The notes below the pieces were generated by a model, which saw only the letters and a program-made list of their open reading frames with translations, made no database searches and was not told the DNA's origin. A DNA stretch of 64,000 bases, from the NCBI GenBank assembly GCA_951799445.1, contig OX637288.1:33025288-33089287 (forward strand). The letters run 5' to 3'. Shown here piece by piece: positions 12,490 through 29,060 of this stretch (positions are counted from its first letter, which is position 1; each line of letters starts with the position of its first letter). This stretch comes from Pseudisothecium myosuroides (taxonomy: Eukaryota > Streptophyta > Bryopsida > Hypnales > Lembophyllaceae). The position numbers were made by a program, and so were the translations under genes.

Positions 12490-12971
12490 CGTCTTGCAAG
12501 GTCTTGGATGAGGGACCTTTTTCTCATGTGCGTTGGGCCTTTGGAGAATCGCCGAGGCCACTTGTTTGGAGCATGAGTGTGGATGCTCTTATCATTACTG
12601 CATCATTCATTACTCCATGGGCTACTTCCTACCCAATAGCTCACCATTACTTTGGTTGCTTGCCTTTTAGCCAGCATGCATTCTCATCAAATGCAAACCC
12701 AAAAGTCTTGGCCCCCCAACAGATGTTCTGCACCAATTGGTGCAAAGACTCAGTCAGCAGCCTTTAAAATTGATGATATCAACATCTTTTAATATTTTAA
12801 AACTGCTTTCAAGTTTCTCCTTGAGTGACTTATAATTCACGTATCTTTCTTTTCCTGCATGGCGGGGGGGTTCTTTTCCCATGGGACTCAACAACTCAAC
12901 AATGTTCAATTTCTCTTTTGTTGATTTCAAATTTGGCGTCTCAATCCTGCATGGTTTTTCTTTTTAACCCT

Positions 12972-13086
12972 GTAAGAGCATCTGCAATGGAGGCCCGGTA
13001 TATGACCCGGTGTCGGTATAACTAATTTTTGAACAGTAAATAATTAGAACTTGAAAATTGTTGTTCTCATTGGAAGCGCATCGGAA
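12972..13086. mobile_element. Possible short MITE with GAGCATCTGCAATGG terminus
   Basis: The left end GAGCATCTGCAATGGAGG is of a kind often found at plant MITE ends (GAGCATCTCCAATGG). About 100 bases on, TTCTCATTGGAAGCGCATC is an imperfect inverted counterpart. The match is loose and no target duplication is evident. Confidence 0.4.
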
Positions 13087-15180
13087 AGAACATGGAGAAG
13101 GTACAAGAAAATTCAAAATTAAACATTGGACAAGTACTTCAAAAGCAAGGTAAAAATCTGAAATTATAGAGGTCTTAGCAAATCACGGTTACCAAAGCAA
13201 CATTTGGCCATTGACCCTCTAAATTTAAAAAAAAAATTATGTTTCATTATACCAACTATGCTCGTTTGTAATTAATTTTGATTATACGTGCACATACCTT
13301 ACCTTACCTTCAGTTGGACCGGAATCTTATGGCTCAACGTCTCAACATTTAGTTTATTCAGCCTTTGAGAGATAACTTACTGCGTCTTTGCAATTCAATT
13401 CTTCTGGCTAAAATGTATGAGAACAGCCACTTCCCACGGATGAAGAATGGGAATATGGGAATATGGGGAAACAGTTGTTAATAAAATGAAGATTCTGTCC
13501 AATCCAAAACAAAATTTACAACTGTTCACACGTTTAGATTTTTATGGCGTATCATTTGGTGGCCTGTGACTGCAGAGAAATGGATCCATTGTGAAGGTCG
13601 AGTAACACTGTCCAGAAAGCCTTTCTGAGAGAAGATGCAAAATGAGGTGCAAATCTGTGAAAATATGCATGCCAGTGTCCATGTGGACTTTGACGACTCT
13701 CTACATTGGTTCTCAAATCTAGTGTGCATCATAAACCACAAAAATGACCTACAAGAAGACCAACATGACAAATTAGACCAGTCATGAGACTCTTGAGGTC
13801 ATGTCCATGGTCTATGCACACCATATTTTCACTAGTGAGCAACTTTGAATTCTTAGTATAACTTCAAAGATTGCGGAAGTGAAGTGGACGTCAAGAGCAA
13901 CCGAGGAGGAAAGCCATTGTCATTTATTGCGGAATTTGATGTAGGTTAGCAAGTTGGGGAAGTATGGTGGTTATGGTGGTTATGGTACTTATATAAGTAG
14001 AAGTGTTTGGTATATATTGTGCTTTTAATTCTTGAGCTAATAGTTAGAACAAAGTATCTAGAATAATGATTTTTTTTTCATTATTTTTAGGCAACGCACA
14101 AAGCAATGTACAGTAGAATGGTGAAACTATTTACATCCATTGACTTAGATGAATATGCATGTATTCATCCAATAGTGTGTAAAATCATCCATAATAGAGC
14201 TATATTGTCCCTAAATTATGTAGCAATTGAGTGATTTCATCCATTGAAAATAGGAGAATCTACCACTCAATATTCCCTCCAAATCAAACTGTATCGATTT
14301 TGAGCGATGAATTACCCCCCAAAAAAACACTGACCGAGAGATCAAAGCAGCTGCTTTGGACAACAATACATTCGTCAATATTGCTGTTGCATACAAGAAG
14401 GAAATCATATGTCTCAGCCACATGGATAGAAAGAAATGCACAGTGAACAAAAGAACAGGAATCTTAAATCTTATGACAGTGCGAATGTATAGAAAACACA
14501 ATTGTACTCTGTTTGTGATTATCAATGTTGTTGTCTTTGAAACATGGGTGGCTAGGGTTGTGTTGAATATGACATTTGTGCATACGAAGAAGATTTTGCA
14601 TATCTCAGTGATTTTAGCCTTCTACAGGTCCTTGACTCATCGAAACTCTTTCATTTTGATTCCAATGCTCACAAGATTGGCATGCAATTGGCAAGAATTT
14701 GCAGTATTGGCAGTCACTGTTTCTGTTGCTGTCTCACATATTCTTCAACCATGGAATTCATAGTTCTATTTGAGGATAGCAAGAAAATTCTTGAGGTTTA
14801 GGCAGGATACATATTTACACACTGCTTATGTAGTACACACATAATAGTATATTGTCTTGTGTTAGCATACATTATGCTACATTAGCTTATTATTAGATGA
14901 GTTTATGGTATATTGTGGTTTTAGAGACCTTCCATATCTTGGAATGTAACGATTCTTGTATTACAACTGATGAAATGCAAGATTTTTTACACCCGTGTAA
15001 TTTACATCAAATTAGACATCTTCATCAGTCTCACATCAAACATAATTACACGCTTAGTGACCACTTCAGGCTCCTCTGCAGGGATGTAATGTGAGTTCAT
15101 ATCTAAATGATCACCAAGCTCAATGAAAGTATTTTGGAAATAGTCTATCAAAGTTGACTCCATGTTTGTCAACAATCACA
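13087..15180. other. Intergenic DNA without a supported gene
   Basis: Several open frames of 60-135 codons lie here on both strands and overlap each other, the longest at 14356-14763. None has splice or domain support, and composition is not clearly coding. A GGTTATGGT direct repeat is seen at 13970-13990. Confidence 0.55.
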
Positions 15181-15800
15181 TTGTGAAGGTGCCGCAGCCC
15201 ATGCCTACTTTCATTGAGAGCATCATCAACGGAATTCAGGCACTTGCACTTGCAGGGACTTTCGCAAATCACGATTCCAGTGTCATTGTAGCAGGCCTTG
15301 AATTAATGTGGTGAGTGGCTTGAAGGGCACCTCTCTCCAACCAGGGCTCCGTAAGGGCTGATCCAAGTCCACAGAGGCACATTGGCAGGGTGCTTGCTCT
15401 CATGCACAGTCGCACACGGTGCTGCGAGCTTTGCCTTCCCCACCTTCCCAGCCTCAGTCGTAGGGTTTTTCAGGGTTTAGGGTTTAGCCATTGTGGCGTT
15501 GATGAAGTGAACTGGACCTGCACAATCTTTACACAATTTCCTGTCAATAGAACACAACGATCCAGACATGCCATCATAGAAACTCTGTGGACCCAAAAAT
15601 AAGTAGATGTTAGTGCACAGTCTGCAGTACAAGTGAGAATTTTGTTGTGTGGGAGACGATATTTGCTGTGGACAGTACCAATCCATACCTTAACCCTTAC
15701 AGTAACCCCTAAACGTCTGGATTCATCTCCAAAATTGACGATTTGAGAAAAACTATTATAAACTACAATTTGGAAGAATATTTTGGAATTGGTATACAAA
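15180..15800. other. GC-richer island with telomere-like motif, function unknown
   Basis: This block is visibly richer in G and C than the DNA on either side and contains CAGGGTTTAGGGTTTAGCC near 15471-15489, two TTTAGGG-like units. Two interlocked antisense frames of 69 and 109 codons occur, with no recognisable domain. It could be a decayed gene, a promoter or a repeat edge. I do not recognise it. Confidence 0.3.
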
Positions 15801-16274
15801 GGAAAGCTGTAGATTTTGATTTTTAAATTCTATCCGTTTGGTTAGATCTACTAATGCTATCACCAATCTTTTTCTATAAATTTTGAAAAGAAAATTTCAG
15901 AATTCCTTCTAAATTCAATTACAAGTAAAATATTATCATTTTTTGAGTAAAACTTGTTGGAATGGATTTGAAATAAGGTTATCTTCATGTAGTGATTTTT
16001 TGAAATTTTTGTGACCTTTACATCTTTGACCTCATTTTTGCACATCTAGTTTTGAACTAAAGTCAATGCAAATTGACCACTTGACATACTTCCACATTTG
16101 TAATTTTAGAAATGTATATATTCTAGTAACACCAAATCCAACCGATGGATAGGACAACAACTTGATAAAGTATCACCAAAAATTAGAATGACTTTCATCC
16201 AAGTAGGAATGAGACAAAAACAAGGATATGAATTTGTTCATCGTCCAGAAAATGGACATCGGAGCACTCCAGGG

Positions 16275-16497
16275 TTAAACGTTGGTGCAACCATTATATG
16301 GCCGATGGATGAGAGGAAATCAAACTGTGTAGGACATAAATGCAACTATTCATCCTCAAAATTTGTTGTGAAAAGGGAAGATCTTCTACTGTAGCTTGAC
16401 TTCCAATGAGCGCTTTTGCAATTTTTTAAGCCAATGATTCACACGGTAATGCAAAAGGATGATTTCGAGGATCACCCCTTTGTCCTTTAAGGGTTAA
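16275..16497. mobile_element. TTAA-bounded element, family G copy 2
   Basis: The right end CCTTTAAGGG-TTAA is clear; the left TTAA at 16275 is followed by a decayed end. The interior matches 17345-17574 over most of its length, including AACTATTCATCCT, TAGCTTGACTTCCAATGAG and TCCAATGA-like words in the same order. About 223 bases, non-coding. Confidence 0.6.
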
Positions 16498-16738
16498 GTT
16501 TCGCTATTTGTTTTGTTTTATTTTATTTTGTTTGTTACGGTGAGATCTTTTGAATTGTACGTCCCTTGATCATGTTCTTGGTAACGTCAAAAAGCTCTCT
16601 GTGAGAAAGAAGGGTGCATAGGTTTTGTTTTGTGGCATTTGGACATGTGGTGTGAAAGTTATTGAATTTCAGATCTTTTATGAATTAAAAAGTTAGAAAA
16701 TTACTTTTTCCTTTTATTTTGGTTGTGGCAATGGCACA
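16498..16738 (-). repeat. Dispersed repeat family I, copy 1
   Basis: It is about 70-80 percent similar by eye to 31250-31458 from GTTTGTTTTGTT through GTGAAAGTTATTGAATTTCA to GGTTGTGGCAATGGCACA. Read on the minus strand it starts TGTGCCATTGCCACAACC and ends in an AAACAAAC-rich tail, which suggests a retroposed SINE or LINE 3' end. No target duplication could be identified. Confidence 0.6.
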
Positions 16739-17344
16739 CAAGTAATTTTGAAGGTAGCTTGCTCACATTGGATCCATTGATTTTGAACTACCCATAAAAT
16801 AACTTTGCTCTTATCTAATAGCCCAATGATAATGTTTTTAGCAAGGTATGGTTGATAATCATTGTTTTGGTACTTTAGAGGAATCATGACCCTCAATTCA
16901 AAGTATATTTGTACTACCTTGGTGAACAAGCATCATAAACTCTAATCTTTGAACAAAGAATCAAAACCTAACAACATATTGTACACCTGTAATATATAAA
17001 TTGAATACATTATCCTTTTAAACAAATATTTCAATTACAAGGGCATTATGATAGTTTATATTGCAAGTCTTACTCTCTCTACAATGGCTAATGCAATTCC
17101 ATGCTCTCAATTCCAAATTAAAATAGATTTGAACACAACAGTAGTCTGCAAAAGTTGTAAAGGACTCAAATTTTATTGATAAATTGATAAATGACCCAAA
17201 ACTACCGTAAGTGTTGAGTGTAAACATTCTCAAAAATGATATTTATTCAATGTGCAAGATATATGGGAGGTACAGTACACTTACGTAGGGATTGCACTCA
17301 AATGAGGTGCTTATAAGGTGTAATGTGGGGACACCCAAAGTGTC

Positions 17345-17574
17345 TTAACCCAATAAGGACGCCGCGGACCATAAGTGTCCGATGAATGACAAGGGATTCT
17401 CCAATGTAGGACAGAACTACAACTATTCATCCTTGGAGTTTTTTGTGGAAAGTGGAGAACATCTACAATAGCTTGACTTCCAATGAGTACTTTTGGATTT
17501 TTTTATTCCAATGACTCTCACGGTTATACAATGCATGATTTCCAGGGTCACCCCCCGCATCCTTACAGGGTTAA
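17345..17574. mobile_element. TTAA-bounded element, family G copy 1
   Basis: It opens TTAA-CCCAATAAGGACGC and closes GCATCCTTACAGGG-TTAA, an imperfect TIR with TTAA on both sides; total 230 bases. It is related to the copy ending at 16497. It is non-coding and probably mobilised in trans. Confidence 0.7.
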
Positions 17575-18505
17575 ATTGCACCATTTTGAGGGCGTCCTCA
17601 ATGGGATTGACATAGTCTAGTTTACTTGCCCAATCAACTGGAAATTGTGTTCAAAAGATGCCATTATCTTATTAATTCCTTCTTGCATCGAACTAGCCAT
17701 CTCGATAAGTGCATGACATTCTCAAAAGACACTAATACCATTACTATTGCTTATGTTGAACCATATACAAGTGTATCACTACATGATACTCACCACAGAT
17801 CTATACTAGAAGTGGACGTATTAGACTAGTATAAACGTATAAACCAATATAAACCAACTCTATGCGAAACATATTATACAAATATTAGATCAAGAGGTTT
17901 CTACATATTTATTATGCGATAACCTACTAATGGGAACTAGATAGAACTCACGAATCAAATCTGAAAAAATATCTTCTAAAGGAGTCGTGGTGCTTACCCA
18001 ATGTAAAGTTCACAATTATGTGAATAAAACTAACTTGAATTCTAAATCTAGAGCACAGCAAGATATGGAAGTCAAGATGTGTGGGATACAGTGAAGATAA
18101 ACGAAATTAAAAGCACTGATTATGCACAAAGTTCACTTCACAAGGAAGTCGAGTATGGTCACATAGCAACGTCTACAGCTATTATACCTCAATGCGCTTT
18201 ATTTGAGGGTCCAAACCACTTCAGGGGCAGAAACCGCTTTAAATGAATCAAACTTGAAGGAAAAGATAGTGTGTACCTGTGTGTACCTAATGCAGATCAT
18301 TTACACTCAACCCACTTGTCATATCGACTAAGTCTTAAATACATCTTCATGTCGGTCCTGTAGTGAGCCCTTTGGGACGAGATACAGAACTGCAAACCTT
18401 ACACACAAGTAGGCAGGCATGCAGACATGTTACTGGGTGCTTGGCAATTGCACAATGCTTTCAAACGAATTAAATAAAGTAAATAAAAAGAAGCAGGAAA
18501 CCTAT
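17575..18505. other. 3' flank of the NDR kinase gene
   Basis: This holds the probable 3' UTR of the kinase gene, which is on the minus strand, and intergenic DNA beyond it. No other exon is supported. A clear poly(A) signal was not identified. Confidence 0.4.
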
Positions 18506-23499
<4,994 letters not shown>

Positions 23500-25126
23500 C
23501 GCAGACCCCTTCTTGTGGCCTTCTCTACTGCACTCTTGAAGGCTTCAACCGCAAGACCATCTCTCTCTCTACCTACACCTCTGTTTACTTTGCAGCTCCT
23601 CACTTCCCTGTGTTTCTCCACGACAGTTGAAAAAAAATTGTCCTTTCTTCTGTCTCGCTTCGACTTCGCCTCTGTTTCTAAGAAAGCAGGCTTCAAATTC
23701 CTCCGGCATTTCCACAGCAGGGCCCCCTAATCGAGCTAATCACCCCGCATGCACGACTCTTCAACAGACGTGAAGCCTTTCCCATGCACGAGTAGTACCA
23801 TGCTTTGCACTGCAGGAAGTCCACATCCAACTGAAATACGCCCCTAGACTTCACATTACCACCCCGACGCTTAGGTTCCCAACACCACAACCTCTAACCG
23901 ATTCTTCAACACCTGCACCCGCACGCTCTCACACAACCAATTCTTCCAGCTGAAACGTCTTCACGAAATCCACGAGAACACCAACTCTTGCTCATAATTT
24001 CTTAACCCGGTTTGACTCCAAAGGTACGGACGGGTTACCAAAAAGAGTCCAATGCAGTCTCACGCAGCATCCGACGAAAAGATAAACTTATCCGCATGGC
24101 TCACGCCCTCAAATACTTGCAGCCCGTTCCTTCTTCCTAGGGTTTTATCTTAGCAAACCTCAAGCAAAACTGACGAGATGCTCCAACACCTCAAGAAGCC
24201 ACCCTAACAAACCTCAACTCCGCCACGGCGCCTACAATTGTCGGTAATTTCAAACCAAAAAGGAATCAAGAGAGGGAAACGAACTCGAGAAGGACACGAA
24301 GCGAACCTCCGAAACGCCTTCCTCCTTTCAACGCCAGTAGTCTTTCAACCACAATTCCTCCCCATTTGCGGTCCCGTACAGCTAAAGAAGAGAAAACAAC
24401 TGGCAGTAGCGAACGAGGCTAGTTAGTTCCAGTCTGTGCAAACATGCAAAGCTACGAGAGCTACGAGTAGCGCCGCAAGACGGAGGGGCAGCAGTGCAAC
24501 ACCGAAAAGTCGAAAGAAACAACTACAAACGTAGTGACTTCCGTCCTGGCCGCATTTCTCAACCGATTTCGACGATTCAAAGAGCGCTGTGAATCGCAAG
24601 AGAAAGCTCGAGACGGCAGTCTCGATGCATGAGCGACAGCGCGATCGCGCACAAGCGATCTCGGGCAGGAAACGGGGCTCTCAGAGCCGATAGCGCGACT
24701 TCTTCCTCCTCCGCTTGGCAACCCCTTGCGAGAAGAGTCGGAGGGGTTGTTCCTCGTTCGTCCGAGTCGACGAATCGTCTGTGCTTCGTCGAGTTTCGAC
24801 GAGGATGGAATTTTTCGTCGGGTTCGTCGGGAGGACGACCGTCGGCGGGAACGTCGGACGAGGTGAACGGAGGACCGGGTTCGTTGGTCCGCGACGTTCT
24901 CAACGCGGATTGCGGCGTTCGAAGGACGGAGCGCCGACACGTTCTCAACGGCGTTCTCTACAGGCTCACGCGGAATCGTAGGCCCCACTCCCGCTCTTAA
25001 ACAATTGCCATGGAATTCCAAGGGCTTGACCCCCAGGACCCGCCTCCATGAGTAGAGCGTGGATCCGTGGTAGTAGGTCGGTTCTCCAAACGGCGTAAAT
25101 TTACAGCCAGCTTTTGAGGGGGCCAA
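23500..25126 (-). promoter_or_regulatory. Probable 5' UTR and promoter region of the NDR gene, with a GC-rich block
   Basis: Immediately upstream of the start codon the sequence is pyrimidine- and GC-richer than intergenic DNA. A strongly CpG-rich block spans about 24540-25080, where TCG and CGA words dominate on both strands. An AAACCCTA telo-box-like motif (minus strand) lies near 24134-24142. A 221-codon Ser/Arg-rich frame at 24461-25126 (-) and antisense frames overlap the block; they are probably composition artefacts. A 5' UTR intron is possible but I could not fix its ends. Confidence 0.45.
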
Positions 25127-25331
25127 AAAAAAAAAAGGACCCTCATTATTTGTGTAATTACTCTTGATATTTTGTGTGAGTTCCTAGAACTTGAGGTGCT
25201 TTGGAGGAAATTCTCACAAAAAAATTGTGCTTTACAATTTTAGGGGCGAGTCTATTGTAGTGCAACAAGCCTCTACCGGAGGTAAAGTCAGAGGTGACTG
25301 TAAAAAAAACGATCCCCAATTTCGTGCTTGA

Positions 25332-25743
25332 TTAACCCCTAAGTGGTTTAGGGGCCACATTGTGTCCTCTACATTCATACGTGGCCCTTATTCTCCAAAT
25401 TCCTTGAAGTATTGGCCAAATATGTGAACTACAAAATTGAAGATAAAACAACCCTTGAATTTCTGTTGTTTCCAAAAAAAATATTGTGACACTCATTGTT
25501 GAATTGAGAGGCTGCCGAACATGCTCAAGTGTATATTTCTAGAAAAATACGTGTATTGCTCCCACCACATCTATATGCATCTATCCTTCTTGTCCACATC
25601 TGCCATGACTAGATTCATGGTAAGCATTCGACAAAAAAAATATTTAAAAATGGATAATAAATCATTCACATACAAGGTTGTATATATCGTATTTAGGCAA
25701 TGTGCAGATGTATTGAAGACACCCAAAACCACTTGGGGGTTAA
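25332..25743. mobile_element. TTAA-bounded element, family E (single copy seen)
   Basis: It opens TTAA-CCCCTAAGTGGTTT and closes AAACCACTTGGGGG-TTAA, a 14-base TIR with one mismatch and TTAA on both sides; total length 412 bases. The left end is itself a small hairpin, CCCCTAAGTGGTTTAGGGG. The interior has no relation that I can see to families A, F or G, and no coding frame of note. Confidence 0.75.
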
Positions 25744-26074
25744 TTTACTTTTCTACACCTCTCCTGGCTAATTAGGGATCTTTGATTGCAAATATAAACT
25801 CATAACTTGGAAATTTTATTATGCGTCACAAATAAAAAGTTCTCACATTTTTTCCAAGGATAAAACAAGGAGACTCAAGCCATAAGTTTCTAGAATTAAG
25901 TTAGATTTTATATTCCATATTTTTTTGAAGAAAACTAAATTGAATTGTTTGAAGTTTACAAGTCAAAAACTTTAATACCAGTTACAATATGAGTGGAATT
26001 TTTCAAAAAAATTTGGACAAATTGTTGATTTTCACTGAAAACATCAAGCGTTACAAAAAATCCAAATCCTGCAG

Positions 26075-26235
26075 AGGGCCGTTTGATTTTCGGCCGCAAT
26101 GCAAATACAAGAAAGAATTTAAAAATTAGAAATCACCAATCTGACATGGCACTAGTAGTGCCACGTCAGAATCCTAATTTTTTTTCTGTTGTAGTTGCAC
26201 TACTGCCATGCAGTTTTGCAGCCATCTACAGGTTC
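26075..26235. repeat. Family H repeat fragment with GACATGGCA/TGCCACGTC palindrome
   Basis: GAGGGCCGTTTGATTTTC is followed about 60 bases on by CTGACATGGCACTAGTAGTG and CCACGTCAG, a near palindrome. The same order (GAGGGCC, AT-rich core, CTGACGTGGCA palindrome) is seen at 33291-33520 and 63065-63350. Class unknown. Confidence 0.45.
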
Positions 26236-26584
26236 GAAACTTTTCCTAGTGTACACAATTTTGTTTAAATATTATTTTCAGGCTTGGAAATAAATAGGAT
26301 AAACATGGTGTTGTTACCATGACATTTTCTACTTAACTTGCAATTGCAATACATTATTCAATTTTTTTTTTAAATTCTATGAATCACGAGATGATATAAA
26401 AGTAAGACTCAACAAGGTTTGTTTTGTTTGTGCAACACAAATTCAATCAAGATCATTTTCAAGACTAAAATGGCTTAGACAACAAGAAGTCTTTAAGTAT
26501 CCAAAGTTGTGTAAGTTATAAATTATTTGACACTTGAAAAAATTCATAGAATTTTCAAAACTCACCAAGATGATTTGAAATTCT

Positions 26585-26730
26585 TACCACATGTATGTAC
26601 ATTAAATGCAAATTGTGTCACAATTTCATTTGTCAAGTTTTCATTAATTTGTTCTTCCTAAACCCTAATGACATTCAAATATCTTCACAATAAAACCTTA
26701 CAACTTGATGAAAGCCTTTGGTGTTGTTGC
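26585..26730. repeat. Dispersed repeat, copy 2 (first copy at 5.7 kb)
   Basis: It shares ATTAAATGCAAATTGTGTCA and the following TTTCAT, TTTGTTC and AAAGCCTT landmarks with 5690-5830. Boundaries are not defined. Confidence 0.6.
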
Positions 26731-27029
26731 ATTGAAACGTAGCTCATTCTATTGTGTATGTAATGGCTATGCACTTCTTATAACAAATTGCTCAAATTCA
26801 TTTCTTAAACATTTTGTCAAGTACAAGAAAGTTGCAAAAAAATATAACAAGTAGACAAGACATGGTATTGGCAAAGTTCTCATGAAGAATAGTAAACAAG
26901 GAAAACTTAAAGAGTAGGCAAAATATAATAATGGGACATTAGAGGTTGATGTGTTGAAAATTATTGTATATATAAATGTGCAAGAAGGATTGAAGTGATG
27001 TCAAAGGATCCCCTCCAAGCAACCATACC

Positions 27030-27296
27030 TCCAAGTGTCCAAGTAAGCATCTAAGCATAGTTCCTATTTTCAAAAAGAATTCCATATTGCTCCTTTTTTA
27101 TCTTGTTGGAAATTGGACGAGGATTCTAGATTCTCTTTAAACATATTACTTAAAAATTGTATAAATAAATTATAAATTTTCATAATATTGATTATAAATG
27201 CATCCAAAATTGATCCTTACACTCATGTTCATAAAGTGGTACATTTTAGTCAAGAATGTAGATGCTCAAATCTAGGTGTAGCTAGTTATCTTAAAG
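27030..27296. mobile_element. AGGTAACTACACC-type MITE family, copy 3 of 6
   Basis: The right end CTAGGTGTAGCTAGTTATC followed by TTAA, and interior words GATTCTAGATTCTCT and CATTTTAGTCAAGAATG, match the family. The left end is worn and its position approximate. Confidence 0.65.
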
Positions 27297-28399
27297 CATC
27301 CTTAGTCCGCACCAATACCATAATCAAAGGAGCAACTCCAAAAAACACTCCCCAAAGCAATTGGTATTAGTCTCTCTTTACTCCAGGCCTGCCATTCTCC
27401 TTCCCAAACCCAACAAGTTTGTCAAAATCCAAAGAACTGAACCCACAACTTGGCTCATGATAAAAAAATTCATAGTTGTCATATCTTTTGAAAGTTTGTT
27501 ACGTGCTCCACTAGATTAAAACTTCCCTCTTTTACATGAATAGTCTTTATTTTATTTCAATGTAGAATCTTTTCCTCTCCTGCTTTTGACAATGCAAAAA
27601 AGTACATGTCAAGTTTGGATTGCCACCTTTGCAATAGGTCAATTTCTTTGCAAAAAAATCACGGGAATGGAATGAGGTTCACAATCCTCCATTTGAAAAT
27701 TTCAGTACTGTCCTTGTTTCCGGTCATGGACTGAGGATGCCCTTATTCCCGAGATTGCGAGTACACAGCACAATTTGAATGAAAGGTAACGTGTCCATAA
27801 GTTTGCAACACTTGTCCTGTTTGAAGTCAATCTAACAATAATGGTTGTGCAGTTCATCAAATGGAAAGAAGGAGGTTAAGAAAATAAAAATGGAAGGAAG
27901 GAGTCTCTATAGAGCTTCAAAATGGACAGTCAAATTTTTTATTGATGGTAAGAAACTTCCACACGTTAGCCATCCCTTTGCAACGAAATGCTGTAACTTA
28001 TTGCGACCCCACCCAAGCTTGCGAGCATCAGATGAATTAAAGTTACCATTCCTATTTCGTACCTGCCTACCTAAGATGCCATGAATGCCAAAATCTCAAC
28101 CATACTCGGGTGTATTGGTCTTTACGCTAACATACCACACCTAAAATTGTCCAAATATATATTTGAGCATTTGAGCGAGGTTCATATTATTAAGGTAGAG
28201 GCACCTGAAAGTGTCTCTGGATCTATTGGCATCCCTTTTTAGGAAGGGCAATCATTTTAGAACCTAAATGTAGACATACCAAATATAGCTTATTATTTGT
28301 TGACCAAATTGATAAGCCATGTATGGTCCATCTAAATTTGCGTTTCAAAATTACTCCCCTTCCTAGAAAGGGATGCCATTGGGTGCCTCTACCTCAAGT
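27297..28399. other. Intergenic DNA, nothing recognised
   Basis: Only short frames are present. A loose inverted similarity is seen between 28230-28260 and 28355-28400, around GGCATCCCTTTTTAGGAAGG and CCTAGAAAGGGATGCC. This suggests a small foldback element of roughly 200 bases, but its ends could not be resolved. Confidence 0.4.
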
Positions 28400-28596
28400 T
28401 GTTTAACTTTTTGTTGGGTCTTGGATAGAAGTAACAAGAGGATTTTAGGTCATCATAGCAAGCTTTTTCAAGACACTATATGAAGAAATTATGAACTTTC
28501 AAAGGGCTCAAAGTAGATGTACACAAAATCAACCCTAGTCTCTCTAAAATAGAAGTTGTATATTTTAAGCACAAACATGTAGTAGTTGCTTTGAAA
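28400..28596. mobile_element. AGGTAACTACACC-type MITE family, copy 4 of 6 (truncated)
   Basis: Interior landmarks are present in family order: GTTGGGTCTTGG, GAGGATTTTAGG, CACTATATGAAG, ATGAACTTTCAAAG, then TATTTTAAGCACAAACATG. Both ends are decayed. Confidence 0.55.
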
Positions 28597-28879
28597 ATAA
28601 TTCAAAATTAAGTGCAAAATTCAGAGACAGGTCGGAATGGACAATTTTTTTACATTTACAAATCTGTCTCTGAATTTTGTCCATAACTTTTTATAAAAAT
28701 CTTTGAATCACAAACGGATTTTTGGAGGTGAAAGTTAATTTCATTTTACAACTTTTCTTAGTTCAAAGTTTTTTGAAAAAAATTGATTAAATGAGGTCTG
28801 AAGTCTGTTGATTTTACAAAGCACTTGGAAAAAAATTGCAAAAACTTGGTAAATAACTTCCAACTCCTACTTTGGACAC

Positions 28880-29060
28880 ATGTGTGAGTTGGTAGTGCAT
28901 TGGATTATTAAGAACCTTGGGCCTCAACTTGGAGGTCCACGGTTCAAACCTTGGTGGCATCACTATTTGTGGTGGTTGCCACATGGCGGGTTGTAGGATT
29001 TTTGTAGGATTTTTACACTTGTGCAAAAATTGTGGGCATTGTAACAATGCGATAAAATTG
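28880..29060 (+). mobile_element. tRNA-derived SINE-like element
   Basis: GAGTTGGTAGTGCATTGG at 28886-28903 resembles a tRNA box A region and GGTTCAAACC at 28941-28950 a box B. Their spacing matches a tRNA head. A body without tRNA folding follows, with TTTTTGTAGGATTTTTACAC and a run to about 29060. A decayed tRNA pseudogene is the alternative. No second copy was found in the window. Confidence 0.5.

Noticed and set aside
12504..12767. 87-codon frame beginning MDEGPFSHVRWAFG
   Set aside because: It has no upstream or downstream exon and no recognisable domain, and it directly abuts a MITE end; probably chance.
14356..14763. 135-codon open frame
   Set aside because: It is overlapped by a 104-codon antisense frame, has no recognisable motif, and its composition does not differ from surrounding intergenic DNA.
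24461..25126. 221-codon Ser/Arg-rich frame upstream of the NDR kinase as a gene
   Set aside because: The CpG-rich block is open in several frames on both strands, no domain is recognisable and no splice or start context supports it. Kept only as a regulatory or 5' region.
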